Origin: Desmodus rotundus
Lineage: Eukaryota; Chordata; Mammalia; Chiroptera; Phyllostomidae
NCBI RefSeq assembly: GCF_022682495.2
Contig: NC_071398.1
Coordinates: 94,267,705-94,331,704, forward strand
Reading direction: 5' to 3'
DNA length: 64,000 bases
Within the stretch, counting starts at the first letter, position 1. The number at the start of each line of letters is the position of its first letter. Shown here in pieces: positions 1-12,910 of this stretch. Under the pieces are notes generated by a model, which saw only the letters and a list, made by a program, of their open reading frames with translations, had not been told where the DNA came from and did not search any database. A program made the position numbers and the translations under genes.

Positions 1-1747
1 ATAGCATTTGTCTTTCTTATTGTTTGGTCTGATTTTTACTCTTAAATATTATTTCTCCTCCCTAAGCACTCATTCCATTGTATTCCGGAAGCCTGCATGA
101 AGGCCTGCTACTGGTAAAGAATCACAAGTGCATAAGACAAAGGAGTTTCACCTGCACTCTGAGAGAACTGGTGCATAACAGGGCTTGTACACTGGGGGAG
201 ACGGGGGTTCTGAGAGAGCTGTGCCTGCCGTGACATAAAAGTGACACCTTTTTGGACACGAGTCCTTTGATCATACGTGCCTGACTGCTCTAACTTTTAA
301 AACCTTTTAGTGGAAAGGATTTCTCTGTTCTTTTGTACATACGATCAGATTCCTAAAATTGCTTATGAATAGAGTAGGCACGGAGGTTTTTCAGGCATGA
401 GGTGGAATGGAAAAAGCAGAGGACTTCAGGGTCAGACCTCTAGAATCTTCCAGGTGACCTCTGTTTAGCCAGCTAACTGTCAGGACCTCATTTGTAATGC
501 CCTTGGTGGACCTGTCCAGCTCTAATAGTTTATGGGTCCTTATGAGTCCCCCCTTTATGTGAGAAGCTTTCTAGGGGCAGGCATTTGGTGAAAGATTCCC
601 CTCTTCTCTCAAGGAATCAGTGAAGAACTTCTCATTTTCCCCAGCTTCACACGCCCAGGGTGTAACCCAGAGCCAGGCGCAAGGTGAGAACTCAGCAATG
701 GTTTTTCATCGTTGTTGCCACAGCTGGTGCTGGTGCTGGTGGCGGGGCATCAGGGGCGAGAGTGGTGTGGAAGCCCTTCCGGTGTGGTGGCCGCCTGGCG
801 CGGGAAAGGCTTTAGTTACGACGCCTGACTGTAGACTCCAAGCTGAGCGTTTTGGGCCAGATGTTGAGAAGGCACCTCTCTGTCGTACTGTCACTCCGTG
901 GTTCGGCCCTGCCGGATGTGAGAACAGCCACCTCGAGAGAAGTCGGAAAAAGAGACTTCCCTGTCTCATTGCCTTCCATTAGACCATCTTCATTATTTTT
1001 TACAGTGCAAATAAAGACTACCAGAAGAGAAATTTTCCAGCCTCCCCTCTCTCCACTTCTAAATTTATATATATATATCTTCTGGTCATTCCTCCTCTTC
1101 AGGGTGACCTCTCCACTTGTCCCCTTGTCCCCTCGCTCTCTGCTTCCTCATCGACCTCACTCACTCATTAGTCTCCTCCTCATCAGCCTTTCCAACCTCT
1201 TCAACCACTGAATTACCCTTCCTCCACCTTCCAGACAAATCACATTTTTATAAACATGCGACACTTACCAGTGTTTTCTGTCAACACGTCACATGAGATT
1301 TCTTGAGCAAGTAGATTGTGTCTTTTCTGTCCCTCTTCAACTTCTTTTCACTCTTCAAATCCTTTCTTTCAACCTCTTCACTCTACAGAGACAACAGTGG
1401 GGAAGGAAGTCCAGGTTTCTGCACCAGAAGTTCATGCTTCCATTCTGTGATATTCTCTCTCTCAGTAGAAGAATTTGTCCCTCTCGACCAGGCCTGCCTT
1501 CTTGAAAATTCTCTCTTCTGCCAGTGTTCCTGATGCTATCCTGTTAAGATTCTCTCCAGAAATCATTTCTCTCTCTCTCTCTCTCCATTATTCCTCTAAA
1601 GACATTGTTTGGATTTTGGTCATTTTCCAAATTTTACATTTCATTCTTACTGTTCATCTGTTCTCCACTGTTTCTGAGTGATTCCTTCCTCTATCTACCT
1701 CAACCTACACTCTAAGTCTTCCCTTTTTCTTAAGGTTTTGAACAAAA

Positions 1748-1778
1748 CCTCCAGAGCAAAACCTCATTGCTCTGGAGG
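1748..1778. other. Perfect 12-bp hairpin
   Basis: Arms CCTCCAGAGCAA (1748-1759) and TTGCTCTGGAGG (1767-1778) surround a 7-nt loop. The pairing does not extend further, so a microRNA precursor is unlikely. Confidence 0.5.
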
Positions 1779-2169
1779 GTGTAGCGTTTTTACTGGGTGT
1801 CCCACGGGCACCTCAGTGACCAGCGTCTCTCTTCACTGTGACCTGTGTGAGTGGGTCAAAGTGTAATGTAATGTAAGGAGTCGTTCTTGCTGCTCTTCTC
1901 CGTCCTCCACAACCAAGCATTTCTGGTTGTTTTAGCACCTAAGTATTTCTTCAACAGGTGTCTTCTCCTGCTTCCCCAAATCATATGCATTTACCGTGTC
2001 AGCTCTCATAAGGAATGTTGCTTCTGTGTCTCCTCTTCCTCACTTTCCTCCTTCTCTAGTCCATTCTACATTTTCCCATTTGTTGTATTTTCTAAATGCC
2101 ACTTAATGCTGTGACTGTTGGGCTTGCAGCCCTTCACTAACTCCTCACTGCCTTCTTGGCATGAATGGG

Positions 2170-2665
2170 ACCTCACTTCCTATACTTGTTTTTGTGTTTG
2201 CCGTAACACAGTATTACAAACCCAGGGCTTAAAACAGCATCGTTCATTCTCTGACAGTTCTGGGGGCCAGAGATGCAAAATCAGTTCCAATGGACTAAAC
2301 TCAAGGTTTCAGGAGGGCTGGTTGCCCTGGAGGCTCTAGGGGAGAATCCCTGTTCTTGACTTTTGCACCTGCTAGAGGCCACCTGTAGTCCTTGGCTTGC
2401 AGCTCCTTCCTCCATCTTTGAAGTGCATCACTCCAGTCTTTGAGTCACGTGGCCCTCTCTCTCTAACTCCTCCTGATTCTTCTTATAAGGGCTCTTTTGA
2501 TTATACCAGGCCCACCCACCTAAACCAGGATAATCTTTCCCTCTCAAAAGTCTTAAGTTAAGCATATCTACAGAACGCCTTTTGCCATTGACAGGTAACA
2601 GAACAGGTTCCAGAGATTAGAACTGAGCATCTTTGGGAGTCATTCTCCAGCCCACCACATCCTCT
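2170..2665 (+). repeat. Ancient mammalian interspersed repeat, probably LTR-derived
   Basis: The order of landmarks (GTAACACAGTATTACAAACC, GGCTTAAAACAGCATC, GACAGTTCTGGGGGCCAGAG, CTGGAGGCTCTAGGGGAGAA, CTTATAAGGGCTC, CAGGATAATCTTTCCCTCTC, CAGGTTCCAGAGATTAG) matches a common old mammalian repeat. I am not certain of its family name. Confidence 0.6.
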
Positions 2666-5394
2666 GCCCTCTCTAGCTGCTGCATCACCAAGCTCTCTCT
2701 ACCCCAAGCACCCTCCACTCTGATGGCACAAGGCTACTTACCATTCATCCCAAACCCTTGCATTTGCTTCCACATTTAAGGCCTGAGACTCACTCCCTGC
2801 CCCAATCTAAGGCCGTAGATATGCTCTCTAAAGTCTCCACAACTATCCTGTCTCAACCATTGTTACCAGTTTACTGTCTGTCCGTCTGCAATAGTCTAGT
2901 CCTGGCCATTTGGAAGTGGACAGATCAAGTTGCAGAAGAGTGGATGTATGAGGATCTTGGCTGTTTTAAATTTTATAGGAACACACACATACTATATACA
3001 AAGTGAGAAACATGTATACAGTCTCGAAGTTGCTTTGTTTATAGGAACAAATTATCTACTTGCTCCAGGATTAGGCATATGGGATAGGAAATTTTATTTT
3101 TTATGCTAAAAACTTCTGTATTGCTTTCCCCACAACTGGCATGTGCTGCTTTTACAATAAAACTCCTTTAAAACACTAAAACATATATTCTGAAAAGTTT
3201 GTGTTTCCTTGAGCGAAAACTTACAAAGTTAACTGAAAAAACAAAGCGCAGTCATCCCCACAGACAGCTGAGCTTTGCGTAGGAACCTGGGAGGGAGTAT
3301 GGCCGTATGACCACTTCTCATTACTCTGTGAGGCCTCCTCCCTGACACAGCGCCTGACACGCAATTAGCATCCACTGTTTGTTGAAGGGATGAAGCCTTG
3401 ATTTTGTTCTCACTTCAGAAGAAACCAGGGAAGAGCTATAGATCTGCACATAACAGAGAAGTGACCAAAAAAAAGAACCCTTTTCAAATAATTTCCAAGG
3501 GCTTAATTTTAATTCCCCACCTGACATACTACGCACAGTACATTATCTTTTTTCTTTTCTTTTCATCCTTTTGGGTACTCCATTCAGGAGTGGGTTTTCT
3601 GGGGTCTGTCTTTGTTCCCTTTTCCAATCTCTTTCATGGTGACTTCGGATCTGACCTTCGCCATTGCCTTTTCTTGCCTTTGCTTTCGCCACACAGCCCG
3701 GGGATTAGCCGGATTGACAGTGGGCAGGGAGCACACGCCTTCTTTCTGCGGCGCTTTCCAGTCCCAAATCCACTGTTACTTTGTTCTGTTTCGTTTCTAG
3801 CCAGTTGCTTCCTTTCCATGGGGAAAATTAAGAAGAATAGCTTCCTCTCCTTCCAAGATCCAAGCTGAGAGATTTTCCCTTCAGTCGACCCTCTAGTTCT
3901 GAGAAGTCTTAAGTCAGATTAGAATCGAACAAGGGAGGAGCCCTGCCAGGGCCTCGCATTGCGGTCACGCAGGAGGCCCAGTTTTCCGCTTGGTGTCAAT
4001 ATATTTTGGGGTGGACGGAGCCTTAGACAGGCTCAGTCGGTCTGTCTCCCCAGGATCATGGACAGACTTCTCTTCTGGCTGGACCCAAGCCAACAGCTGA
4101 GTCAGCGGTCAGCCTTGGGAGCCCGCTCCATGAGTGCCGGCCCGCGGAGAGCCGCTCCTGCATGTGGAGATGCTGGGACAGTTCGAGGCTAGCTTGCCTA
4201 ATTGTGGTTCATGGCATAAAAATCCGATTAGGTTAAGGACACAACATAGAAATCCAATGAAGAATAATAACGTAAGTTTCTATAGTGCGTTATGTTTTAC
4301 AACCCGGGGGCTGAAACCAGCTCCAAAGGCTCTTTTTATGCACATTTACCACGATGAAGTCAGCACTCAAGTGGCAAAGCAATTATGGCATATAGCTGTT
4401 TTCTTTAAATGATTAATTAATTCGTTCAACAAATGTTTGCCGAGGGTCGGCAAAGCCCTGTAGAGAGCAGAGAGGGGGTTCGAGGAGACAGCTGTTGTCT
4501 GGCAGTCTCAGGCAGGCGGGCCTGAGGAGGGTGCGGCTGCAAATGAGCCCGGTAGCATCATAAACAGAGTCTTCGAAAAGAAACTAAGCTTTCCCGACAC
4601 ATGTGCGAGGGTTTAATTGGAGTCTCAAGTCCCCGGGCTCCGGTGCAGCGAGCCCAGAGTAAACCGGATCCATAGGTTGGGGGGAGAAGTGACTGCGAAT
4701 ACTATTGCCAAACAGCCACCATTTTTCCGAGCACTTACATCGAGCCAGCCACTTTGCCAAAAATCCTTAAACATATGCATCACTTATGTCTTTCCCTCCC
4801 CCCATGAAAGATCAGGAAATCCAGCATCAGAGAGCTTAACAGACTTGCATGTGGGCACAGAACCAGGAAGTGGCAGAGCCAGGGTCAGAAAGCTGCCTTC
4901 GCCTGCTGGGAGAGAGTGTGAGTGCCGTGTGCACAGGGGCAGATCAAGGTGGGAAGGGCGCTGGACGCAGTGAAGGTGGGATCACAACACCGTTGAAGCC
5001 AGGCTGCTGGTCTAAGAGGAACCCCCCAGGGTCAGCCGTCAGTCCTGGTTAGACTTCCTGGGGGGTCCACACTGCCTTTTACCTTGAGTTTTCCAGGGTT
5101 TTGATGGTGGAGTGATTTTTTGTTTTGGCCATCATCTGTGATGCCAGCGCAGTCACTGGAGTGCTTTTCATTTTCCTGTACAGTAGCGCATCTCAAAATC
5201 TGTTCTGTTGGGCCTACACAGCACCCTGGAATTTGTTAAATGGATGTTCTGGTTCAGGACGACTGGGCGGGGCCTGACATCAGGAACACTGGGCGGGGCC
5301 TGAGATTCTGCGAGCCTAACAAGCAAGCTCTCAGGGGATGATGCTGAAACTGCTAATGCTAGGGCCACATTCTGCATAGAAAGGCTACACGTCT

Positions 5395-5607
5395 TTTTTT
5401 TTTTTTTTAAAGATTTTTTAATTTGTTTTTAGAGGGGAAGGGAGGGAGAGAGAGAGGGAGAGAAACTTCAATGTGTGGTTGCCTCTCACATGCCCCCTAC
5501 TAAGTACCTGCCCCACAACCCAGGCATGTGTCCTAACTGGGAATCGAACCAGTGACCCTGCGGTTTGCAGGCCCGCACTCAATCCACTGAGCCACACCTG
5601 CCAGGGC
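5395..5607 (-). mobile_element. VES-type tRNA-derived SINE (bat), minus strand
   Basis: Read on the minus strand, the element starts GCCCTGGCAGGTGTGGCTCA, has an A-box-like GTGGCTCAGTGG and a B-box GGTTCGATTCC. It continues through the CACATGCC...GTGAGAGGCAACC body and a CT-rich stretch into a long A tail (the T run at 5394-5408). An imperfect 17-bp target-site duplication flanks it at 5378-5394 and 5608-5624, with the first 11 bases identical. The family is established as bat-specific and is the main basis for calling the organism a bat. Confidence 0.9.
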
Positions 5608-6239
5608 AGAAAGGCTACGTATCTTAATCGAAGACCAACAGGGAGCAGGTTCCGTTGTCACCCCTGCTCCTCCTGTCCAGTGCAGGAGCTTCACCCCAGG
5701 AGCCGCCCTGGCACGTGGCTTCCAGGGGTGCCTCGTGGTGTCCTCTCCACAGAGGAGTGTCCCAGAACCGACCAGGAGTTTCTCTGATGAAGGCAGTGAT
5801 CGTTAGGCTTGTGCGCAGAGTCGAGCGGCCTTCAGTCCTTGGGCACCGAAAGGCGTTGGAAATGCACCAGCGACACAGATTAAAGGCAGTGAGCTGACTT
5901 TGTAAAACTTCGTGCTGTAGGCAGCCCTGTCCTTGCCTTACTATCTCGTTCCAGGGTTTTAAAAATAGTTCTCAAAAGGCCCCATTTTTTCCCCCTCTAG
6001 AAACTGAAAATTGTTACGGAGTTTTCTATTTTCGCCTGGCTGATTATTTTAGTTCTGGGGGTGATGTCAAACGTCTTTCATATAATTGCGGCCCTAACAA
6101 TAGTGACGTATTACCCATAACCTACGATTTAGTCGTTAATTATGTAGTATTCTAGATCATCCTCTATTCCAAATATGCAAGCTTTGCCTTCACAACTTGA
6201 TTGATGGCTTCCTCGGAGTGGGCTTGTTTATTTAAACCC

Positions 6240-6600
6240 TTACGTATGTAAACATTGGTCTGGGTAGTGGGTGTTTAATGGGAATGGCAGGGAGAAGTGT
6301 CCTGCTTTTATGGAGCTTCTGTCCTAGTGAAGAGAGACAGAACGTGGCCAGCAGCAAATAGATGAAAGCAATTATTCTAGGTAGTGACCCATTCTGTGAA
6401 GAAACTAAAACCGGGGGATGTACTAGAAGCTGACGGGAGGACTGGGGGGGCCCACGAAGGCAGCAGGCCTACAGAAGGCCTCTGCGGTGGGGTGAGGGGT
6501 GAGGTTGGTCTGAGGCCTGCTAGCCAAGGAGGAGCCGGCCATGCCCAGACCTGGGGCAGAACAGTCCCGGCAGGGGAAAAGCGATCACAAAGGCTCCAGG
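6240..6600 (+). repeat. Ancient LINE-type (L2-like) remnant
   Basis: It has the landmarks 'tggagcttctgtcctagtga', 'agcaaatagatgaaagcaat' and 'tctgtgaagaaactaaaac' of the same old repeat seen at 11320. Confidence 0.45.
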
Positions 6601-6956
6601 ATCTCCAGCATTCTCGAATAACAATAACGCAGGGTGGATGGAAGTTACTTGGTAAATATCAGCCTGGCCACCAGCACGGCTGTGGCGAGAGAGAGGCCTG
6701 GGTTCTCTGATGGGATGTGAGGAGGAGAAGCTCTCTACCTGGCACATTTGTTCTGTTTCCTAGACTCAGCAAGCTGGGAGGGGACCAATTTGTTTAGCCC
6801 GCCCTCCTGTATCCAGCATGTAGACCAGTATTTGGGGGGGGGGGGCTGGCCACGGGGATACAGACCCGAGAGAAATAAACATACAGCTACAGGCTCAACA
6901 GGACAAGGCATTTGTCTACCAGGACTTTTATTCCACTGCTAACTGTTGACCTCTGC

Positions 6957-6977
6957 AAAAAAAAAAAAAAAAAAAAA
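6957..6977 (+). repeat. Poly(A) run
   Basis: About 21 consecutive A bases follow 'cctctgc', with no recognisable retroelement body before them. Confidence 0.9.
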
Positions 6978-7172
6978 GTGTTGGAGAAAAAAATTACAAA
7001 ACGTGATGCGATGGAGATTGTACATCTCATGGGAACCTGAACTTGTCATCACTTGGGGTTTTCGCATCCTCTGGGATGAGTGCCCTGTGTCTTAGGCAGT
7101 GACGTGTCTGTGTTGCCCATCCTCCTGTACGGCTGCACGCTGAGCAACAGAGTGAAGACCTTGGCCTTCACC

Positions 7173-7209
7173 TTTACCCAAGGTCAGCCAGCCCTTGACC
7201 TTGGGTAAA
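7173..7209. other. Perfect 14-bp palindrome with 9-nt spacer
   Basis: Arms 7173-7186 and 7196-7209 are exact reverse complements. Each arm contains CCAAGGTCA on one strand, a form of the extended nuclear-receptor half-site used by ERR and SF-1 type receptors. Binding is inferred only from the motif. Confidence 0.4.
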
Positions 7210-7434
7210 TTTCTTACCCTCTTCAAAATACCATAGTCTTTTCATCTGTGTAATAACTAACTTGAATTATGTGATGCTTAGAGTTTCTACTACTTCTTAT
7301 GTTCTGGGGTTCTTTATACTCATCACATAATTTTACTTCTGATAACAGAATGCAATGTTTAATAACACCTGGCTCAAGGCTCCGTAGGTTAACTCAGCTG
7401 ACGATGCTACGAAGGAGTTTAATGTAGTTGTCTG

Positions 7435-7665
7435 GGGCAAGGGTTTAGAAGCAGACGGGTCTGCATCCAATTTTTTAATCAGCTGTGGCTTTTGAGAAGT
7501 TTACTCAAGGGCTATGAGCCTCAGTTTCCCTGTCTGTAAAATAGGGCTGTGAAGACGTAGCGTCCACGTGAGGTTTGTGCAAGGACTGGCTGCAGTGATC
7601 ATGCACAACGTCCAGCATTCCGTGTGCGTTCGATGCTTGTTGACTCATTAGTATTATTAGCACTA
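7435..7665 (+). repeat. MIR-like SINE
   Basis: The order 'gcagacgggtctgcatccaa', 'gagcctcagtttccctgtct', 'gtaaaatagggctgtgaaga' and a TTATTAG-type end matches MIR. Confidence 0.7.
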
Positions 7666-7952
7666 TTTTAATGGAATTTGCAGTTCAGCTCACCATTTCT
7701 GGACAGAATAACAGCTGATAAGAGCTTCACAGAGACGCCAGTCACACTTGCCCTGGGCAAACTCACTCTTCAGGGGACACTCTTCACCAGTCACCCACCA
7801 GGCAGGCTAGTGGGGCCAGGGAGCCAACTGTCCAAAAAGCAGAATCAATGTCACATCCTTTGCCCACCACTTCCAGTCCCTGCTGTAGCCCCTTTGCTGG
7901 GAAAAGACCAGGAAATAAGCATCACTTCCCCAACCCATGTCTGTGTCGAGGA

Positions 7953-7984
7953 GTGTGTGTGTGTGTGTGTGCACGCGCACACAC
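7953..7984 (+). repeat. (GT)n / alternating purine-pyrimidine tract
   Basis: GTGTGT units pass into GCACGCGCACACACGTG, an alternating run that could adopt Z-DNA. Confidence 0.9.
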
Positions 7985-10900
7985 GTGTGGAAGGGGGTAG
8001 TGGCAATAGAAATGTGCTCTCTGTGGAAAAGGACCCCTGGGGAAGCTTTTTTGATAAGCAGCCTGGATGTCACTGCCTTTTAAGTGCAAAAGAGCTGTCA
8101 GGTGCGTTCTCCAAAGAGGGAGAACCTCATGAGCCGGTCCAGCTGGATCAGCCTCCCCTTTTACCTGGGAGTCAAAGCCCGGCCACCTGCTTTGCCACCT
8201 GCAGACAGAGGCAGCCCCTCCTTCCGCCCGAGCCCCAGGGCGGGGCCCCGGCCTATTAACCACTGGAGTTCCACAGAAGTGCAGGTAGACCTTGAGAGGC
8301 AGCGTGGCTGTGGTGTCTGTGTTTTGTTGGGCTCCTCTCCTTTCCGACTGCCATTACAGTCTGCTGAAGAGGAGCGCTGTTGCATTCTCAGAGGCATGGC
8401 GGGGGTGGGGGTGGGGTCAGGTCAAGTCCTACCCCCGCCCCATCTCTTGGAATGCGTGAAGCCACGCACAGCATCTAGCAACATTGGTGAAATGAAGAAA
8501 TGAGTGAGAGCCATCCTTTTTTCTGTCCTCTCCCCTTTCTGAGGGAAATGACAGCATGCTGTCTAAGGCAGCTTGTCCCCAAACACCTTCCCCTCCAACC
8601 TCCAGGCACCAGGGCCCTCTTGCGTTGCCCCTCCTCCGTGTCTGCAGGTCTGCTGGTAGTGTGCGTGGAGGTGGGCGGGTGGATAAGGTTCTGCCCTGGA
8701 GCGTGGCATTAGAAAAACAGTTAGACATTAAAACCAAATGACCAAGCATAAGGCAGGGAGGGGGTTAAATACTAGGAACTGGAATAAATCCTTGTGTCGG
8801 GTCCCACTGGGGACTGTGATTCCAAGTTTCCAGTTACCAGTTTGTGCTATAGAAGCCAACAATAGTCTTTTTTTTTTTAAATCACCCTTCCTATAATTGC
8901 TTTTCTTATAGAGCAAGTTAGAAGGTTTTCTTTCGGGGGGGAGGGGGTAATGGGCTATGTGTTGGATGTGATATGCAACGTGTGTTTAAGCGAAAACATG
9001 AGGGATAAAGGTACTTGGCCTAAACCCGCGAATCAGAGAACCCCTTTAGCTGGTCCTTCGGCCACTGGCCATTTCTGTCCTTTCCTGGTTTCCGTTCTTC
9101 TCTTGTCAGAGACAGTCTCCCTGAGTCTCACGGAACTCTTTGGAAGTTGACTCAATGGTTGAAAGATGTAACTTCACAGAGAAAATTTAAAATATGGGAA
9201 AAAAAAAAACTAACATCAAGGAAATCAGCAAGAAATGGATCGGGGAAGTAATAAATTTAGAAAAAACTGAGAGGGGCTGACATCTTTTTCAAAGGCGGCC
9301 TCACCTGCCAGCCCCAGTACCAGGTGCCCGTGATTAATGCCGCGACAGTCAAAGGCCCCAGAATGCATCACTTCTGTTCCTGTTACTGATAAGAGGAAGA
9401 TGGTTTTCCAATCGGATCAGCTTCGCTCTCTGAAACTCCCCTCGGGCTCTTTGACTTCAGTGCTGACATACGGCTGCTGAGAGTCGGGACCACAAAGACC
9501 TCAACTGGCCGCGGCACCTGGAAGGGAGACTAGGAGCTCCTTTGCCAAGGCATGATGCTCATGCGTTTGTTCAGAAATGCACGTTGCGTGTTTGGGCTCC
9601 TAGCCACGGCGGGATGTGAGATGTTAAAGATAGAGCTCAACCATTTCCTCTTCCGGCCTCATCTTCCCTCTCTCCTTGAAGTTGGCTCATCAGTATCTGT
9701 GGGTCCCATGAAGGAGGCCAAGAAAGCCCCCACGTGGTCCAGAACACTCCACCTTCAGAGTCCATCCTGGTCCCTGAGAAAAGAGAGCAGGCTTGTGCAC
9801 ATTCTTTCCTCAGGAAGAATCTAAGGAACAGGAAGCAGAGGGGCACCTGGGGAGGGCCTTCAGTGAAGGACTCCTTGCAACAGGGAGCATTCTGGGGAGA
9901 GGAGCTGCAGGGTGACATTGGGCCATCCTTGCCTGGGACGCACTGGACACCCAGCACACCAGCTTGGAGCTCTGCAAAGGGCCGTTGTGGTCTGGTGACT
10001 GCCCACTGAGGCAGGATTGGGGACAGTCCCTGCTTGACCCCAGTGCATGCCTGGAGGGCTCCGGAAAGTGGTTGCACTGGGCTCCCCTTAGAGCCCAACT
10101 TAATTAGGAATAGACAGCTGGGCTAAGTTGTAACCACACGCGGCCCATCAACTAGGCTAAGTCCGGCTGGGGACAGACTCGGTCAGAATTTACCACCACG
10201 AGAGCCCTTAGTTTAGAGCCATTGCAACAACCACGCAGGTGCAAAAAGACTTTCGCCTGTTTTTTCTTTTGCAGATTAAAAACAAAACAAGAAAGAAAGA
10301 ATAAGAAAGGTAGAAAGATGCATTTCTGCAGCTCAACATCTCAATAAATCTGTCAGATAAAATATGCATTTTGTAGGTGAAATGGGAGCCGGTGACGGTG
10401 GAAAACAACCTAATCGGGCAGATCAGCAGCCTGCACTCCCCTGACGTTGTTCTCTTTCCTTGGGGTTTTTCTTTAGTCAGGTGGAGTCCACAGGGGCGGC
10501 TTCGAGAGTCACTCCCGTGTGTGCCTTGCTGCCCCTGCGGACGGCTGTGGCCCCTCCTGTCAATTTATGACAAGTCTAGTCGATTACGCGGTAATTGGTT
10601 CTATAGACATTGATGTGTTTGAGGCACTTACGGCATGGTGTGTGTTTATTTGGTCTGTTTTGACGTGGGGGGGGGACGCCGTGCCCACTTCTCTGCAACT
10701 GAGGCATCCCCCTAGGTATTGCCATAGATTCTGCTGGCAGTGGGTTCAGAGTCACTATTGATCAGAGTCACGTGGCTGAGGATAACTAGGAGACGCCAGC
10801 ATCCCAGCTTCCCCGGCCTGTACATTCTTGCCCAGGGCTGGGGAGAAAGAAGCTGTACCGTCAAACTTTCCACAGTATTTCTCTTTGAGGATAATTAATA

Positions 10901-11050
10901 CGTTGGGACCTGAAAAGAGCAATGGAGCATCTGACGTTCATTGGGCTGGTAGAAATCGCCGGTGATCTACAGATAAACATAAAAGCAAGTTGAAACCAAA
11001 GGAAATCTGCCTCATAACTCAGCCAGCCATTTTTTCAAAATTGTTTTATC

Positions 11051-11289
11051 GCGCTGGCCATTGTAGCTCAATTGTTTGGAGCATTGTCCCATAGACAGAA
11101 AGGTTGTGGGTTCAATCCCTGGTCGGGGCACATGTGAGAGGCAACTGATCGGTGTCTCTCTCTCCCTCCTCTCTCTCCCCACTCTCTCTCCCCCTCGCCC
11201 TCTCCCTGTCTCCCCTCCCTTCCTCCCTCCCTCTCTCCCTTCCTCTCTCTAAAAGGAATGAAAAAATGCCCTAGGGTGAGGATAAAAAC
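11051..11289 (+). mobile_element. VES-type tRNA-derived SINE (bat), plus strand
   Basis: The head is GCTGGCCATTGTAGCTCA, the B-box GGGTTCAATCC lies near 11110, and a (CT)-rich middle leads to a tail ending CTAGGGTGAGGATAAAAA, as in a second VES subfamily. The flanks 11040-11050 and 11290-11300 form an 11-bp target-site duplication with one mismatch (ATTGTTTTATC and ATTCTTTTATC). It is more diverged than the copy at 5395 and so probably older. Confidence 0.88.
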
Positions 11290-11319
11290 ATTCTTTTATC
11301 ATTCTCTATTTTTCACCAT

Positions 11320-12400
11320 CCAGTGTCTGTTTATTGAGTTCTTCCTTTGCTCAGGCAGTCAGAAAACGGTCTGTGGAAGGGACGTGGCCCCTGCTCTCAT
11401 GGAGGAGGTGCTCAGCAAGTAAATGAAGAATCAACACAATGTTAGGAACTGGGCTGCGAGAGAGGCTCACAGAGGCACTGCCCACCTTAGAGAGGACATC
11501 GGGGAAGGCCTGAGTGGCCCTTCTGCTGATGTGTGGAGGAAGGACATCCTAGGAAGAGGGAGTGGCCAGTGCAGAGGCCTGAGGTAGGGAAGCCCAGTGG
11601 GGTTGGAGCAGAGGCAGCCAGGACACTGTGGTCCCACTGGAAGCTGGAAAGGCTGGGATGGCCCTGCAGGACCACAGGAAGCCTGGTGGGGACATACTCT
11701 GCACTGGGTAGAGTGGCATTAAGGCCAGAACGAACTCAGGGACACCAGTCAGAGACCCAAAGCAGTAACCCTGGCTTTGGACATGGAGAAGAAAGGATAG
11801 AGCAAGGGTGGCCTATGGAAGAGAGAAACTTGAAGACAGGGTGCGTCCAGGGAGGGAGGAGCAGGCAAAGAGGAACTGAGAGATGCTAGACATTTGGTGG
11901 GACAACTGATGATGGTGATGTGCCATGTACAAACAGGGGCCGATGGGACAGAACGGGTTGGGGAGGGTGGGGCGTGAGGAGCTCATGCAGGCACGTTGAT
12001 GTTGCGTTTCCATGGAGACATCCAAGTGGAGAAGTCAGGTAGGCTGGTGGATGTATAGGTCTGGAGCTCAGAGGAGAGGCCAATGCTAGAGATGCTAACC
12101 TGTGAGTCTGCAGAAATCAGCCAGCACCTAAATCCCTGGGAATAGGCGCACCCACCAATGGAGGAAGGCCGAGAGGAGAAGCAGGCCAGGACCAAGCCCT
12201 GAGGTGCTGCCACAGTTGGAGGTCAGGCGGAGGCAGCAGTTGTGGGGGGAGTTCAGCAGGAGACACTGTGAAGGAGCCGGTGGGAGGTGGGAGGGTCAGA
12301 GAGAGGTGTGGTCACGAAGAGAGTGGGCAGCTGTCCTGTCCTTCTGAGCAGGGGAGTAAGGCTGGTGGGCCAGATGTCATTGCCTCATCTGCTCAGAGGA
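11320..12400 (+). repeat. Ancient LINE-type (L2-like) remnant
   Basis: The stretch opens TTTATTGAGTTCTTCCTTTG and continues with a 'ctctcatggagg' block, 'gaaggcctgagtggccc', 'ggccagtgcagaggcctgag', 'gagacatccaagtggagaag' and 'ctggagctcagaggagaggc'. These are well-known landmarks of an old, long mammalian repeat. The open frames across it are incidental. Confidence 0.55.
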
Positions 12401-12739
12401 GTATAAAGTATTGTGATGCAAAGGCCCTGAGAAATAATCACAGTGGTAATATGTGTGCCAGAATTTCCAGTTGTTAGCAATAATGTTCACATGTACCATA
12501 TTCGTCGCCACCCTGTGAAGGGGGAGGTCGGGTGCCTATGAAGACTGCATTGGGTGAATGGTTTCTGTGATTTGTTCTCAGCCGCAATGGCTTCGCTCTG
12601 AGTTGTGAGGCCACAGAAGGCACCCTGCTGAGAAGAGCTCTGTCCCTGGGGGTGTCTCTGGGGTGAGTGTGTTGTCCCAGATGCTTGGGTGTTGAGCAGC
12701 AGGACCTCTCCCTACCCGGGACCTCTGCCCACAGCCCCT

Positions 12740-12910
12740 GTGCCTTGCACGAGGTGGGTGCCACCGCTCCCTGGCAGCCCAGCTGCCCCCAGTCCAGAGA
12801 GGAGGAACCCAGGTCCCCACATGGAGACACGGGCCTGTGGCTGCACAGTGAGGGGCGGGACCAGAACTGGAACCCAGGCCTGCTCAGTTGGCACCCTTGT
12901 CTCATTGCTC
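12740..12910 (-). repeat. MIR-like fragment
   Basis: 'ggctgcacagtgaggggcgg' followed by 'ggaacccaggcctgctcag' is the 5' part of a minus-strand MIR. Confidence 0.4.
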
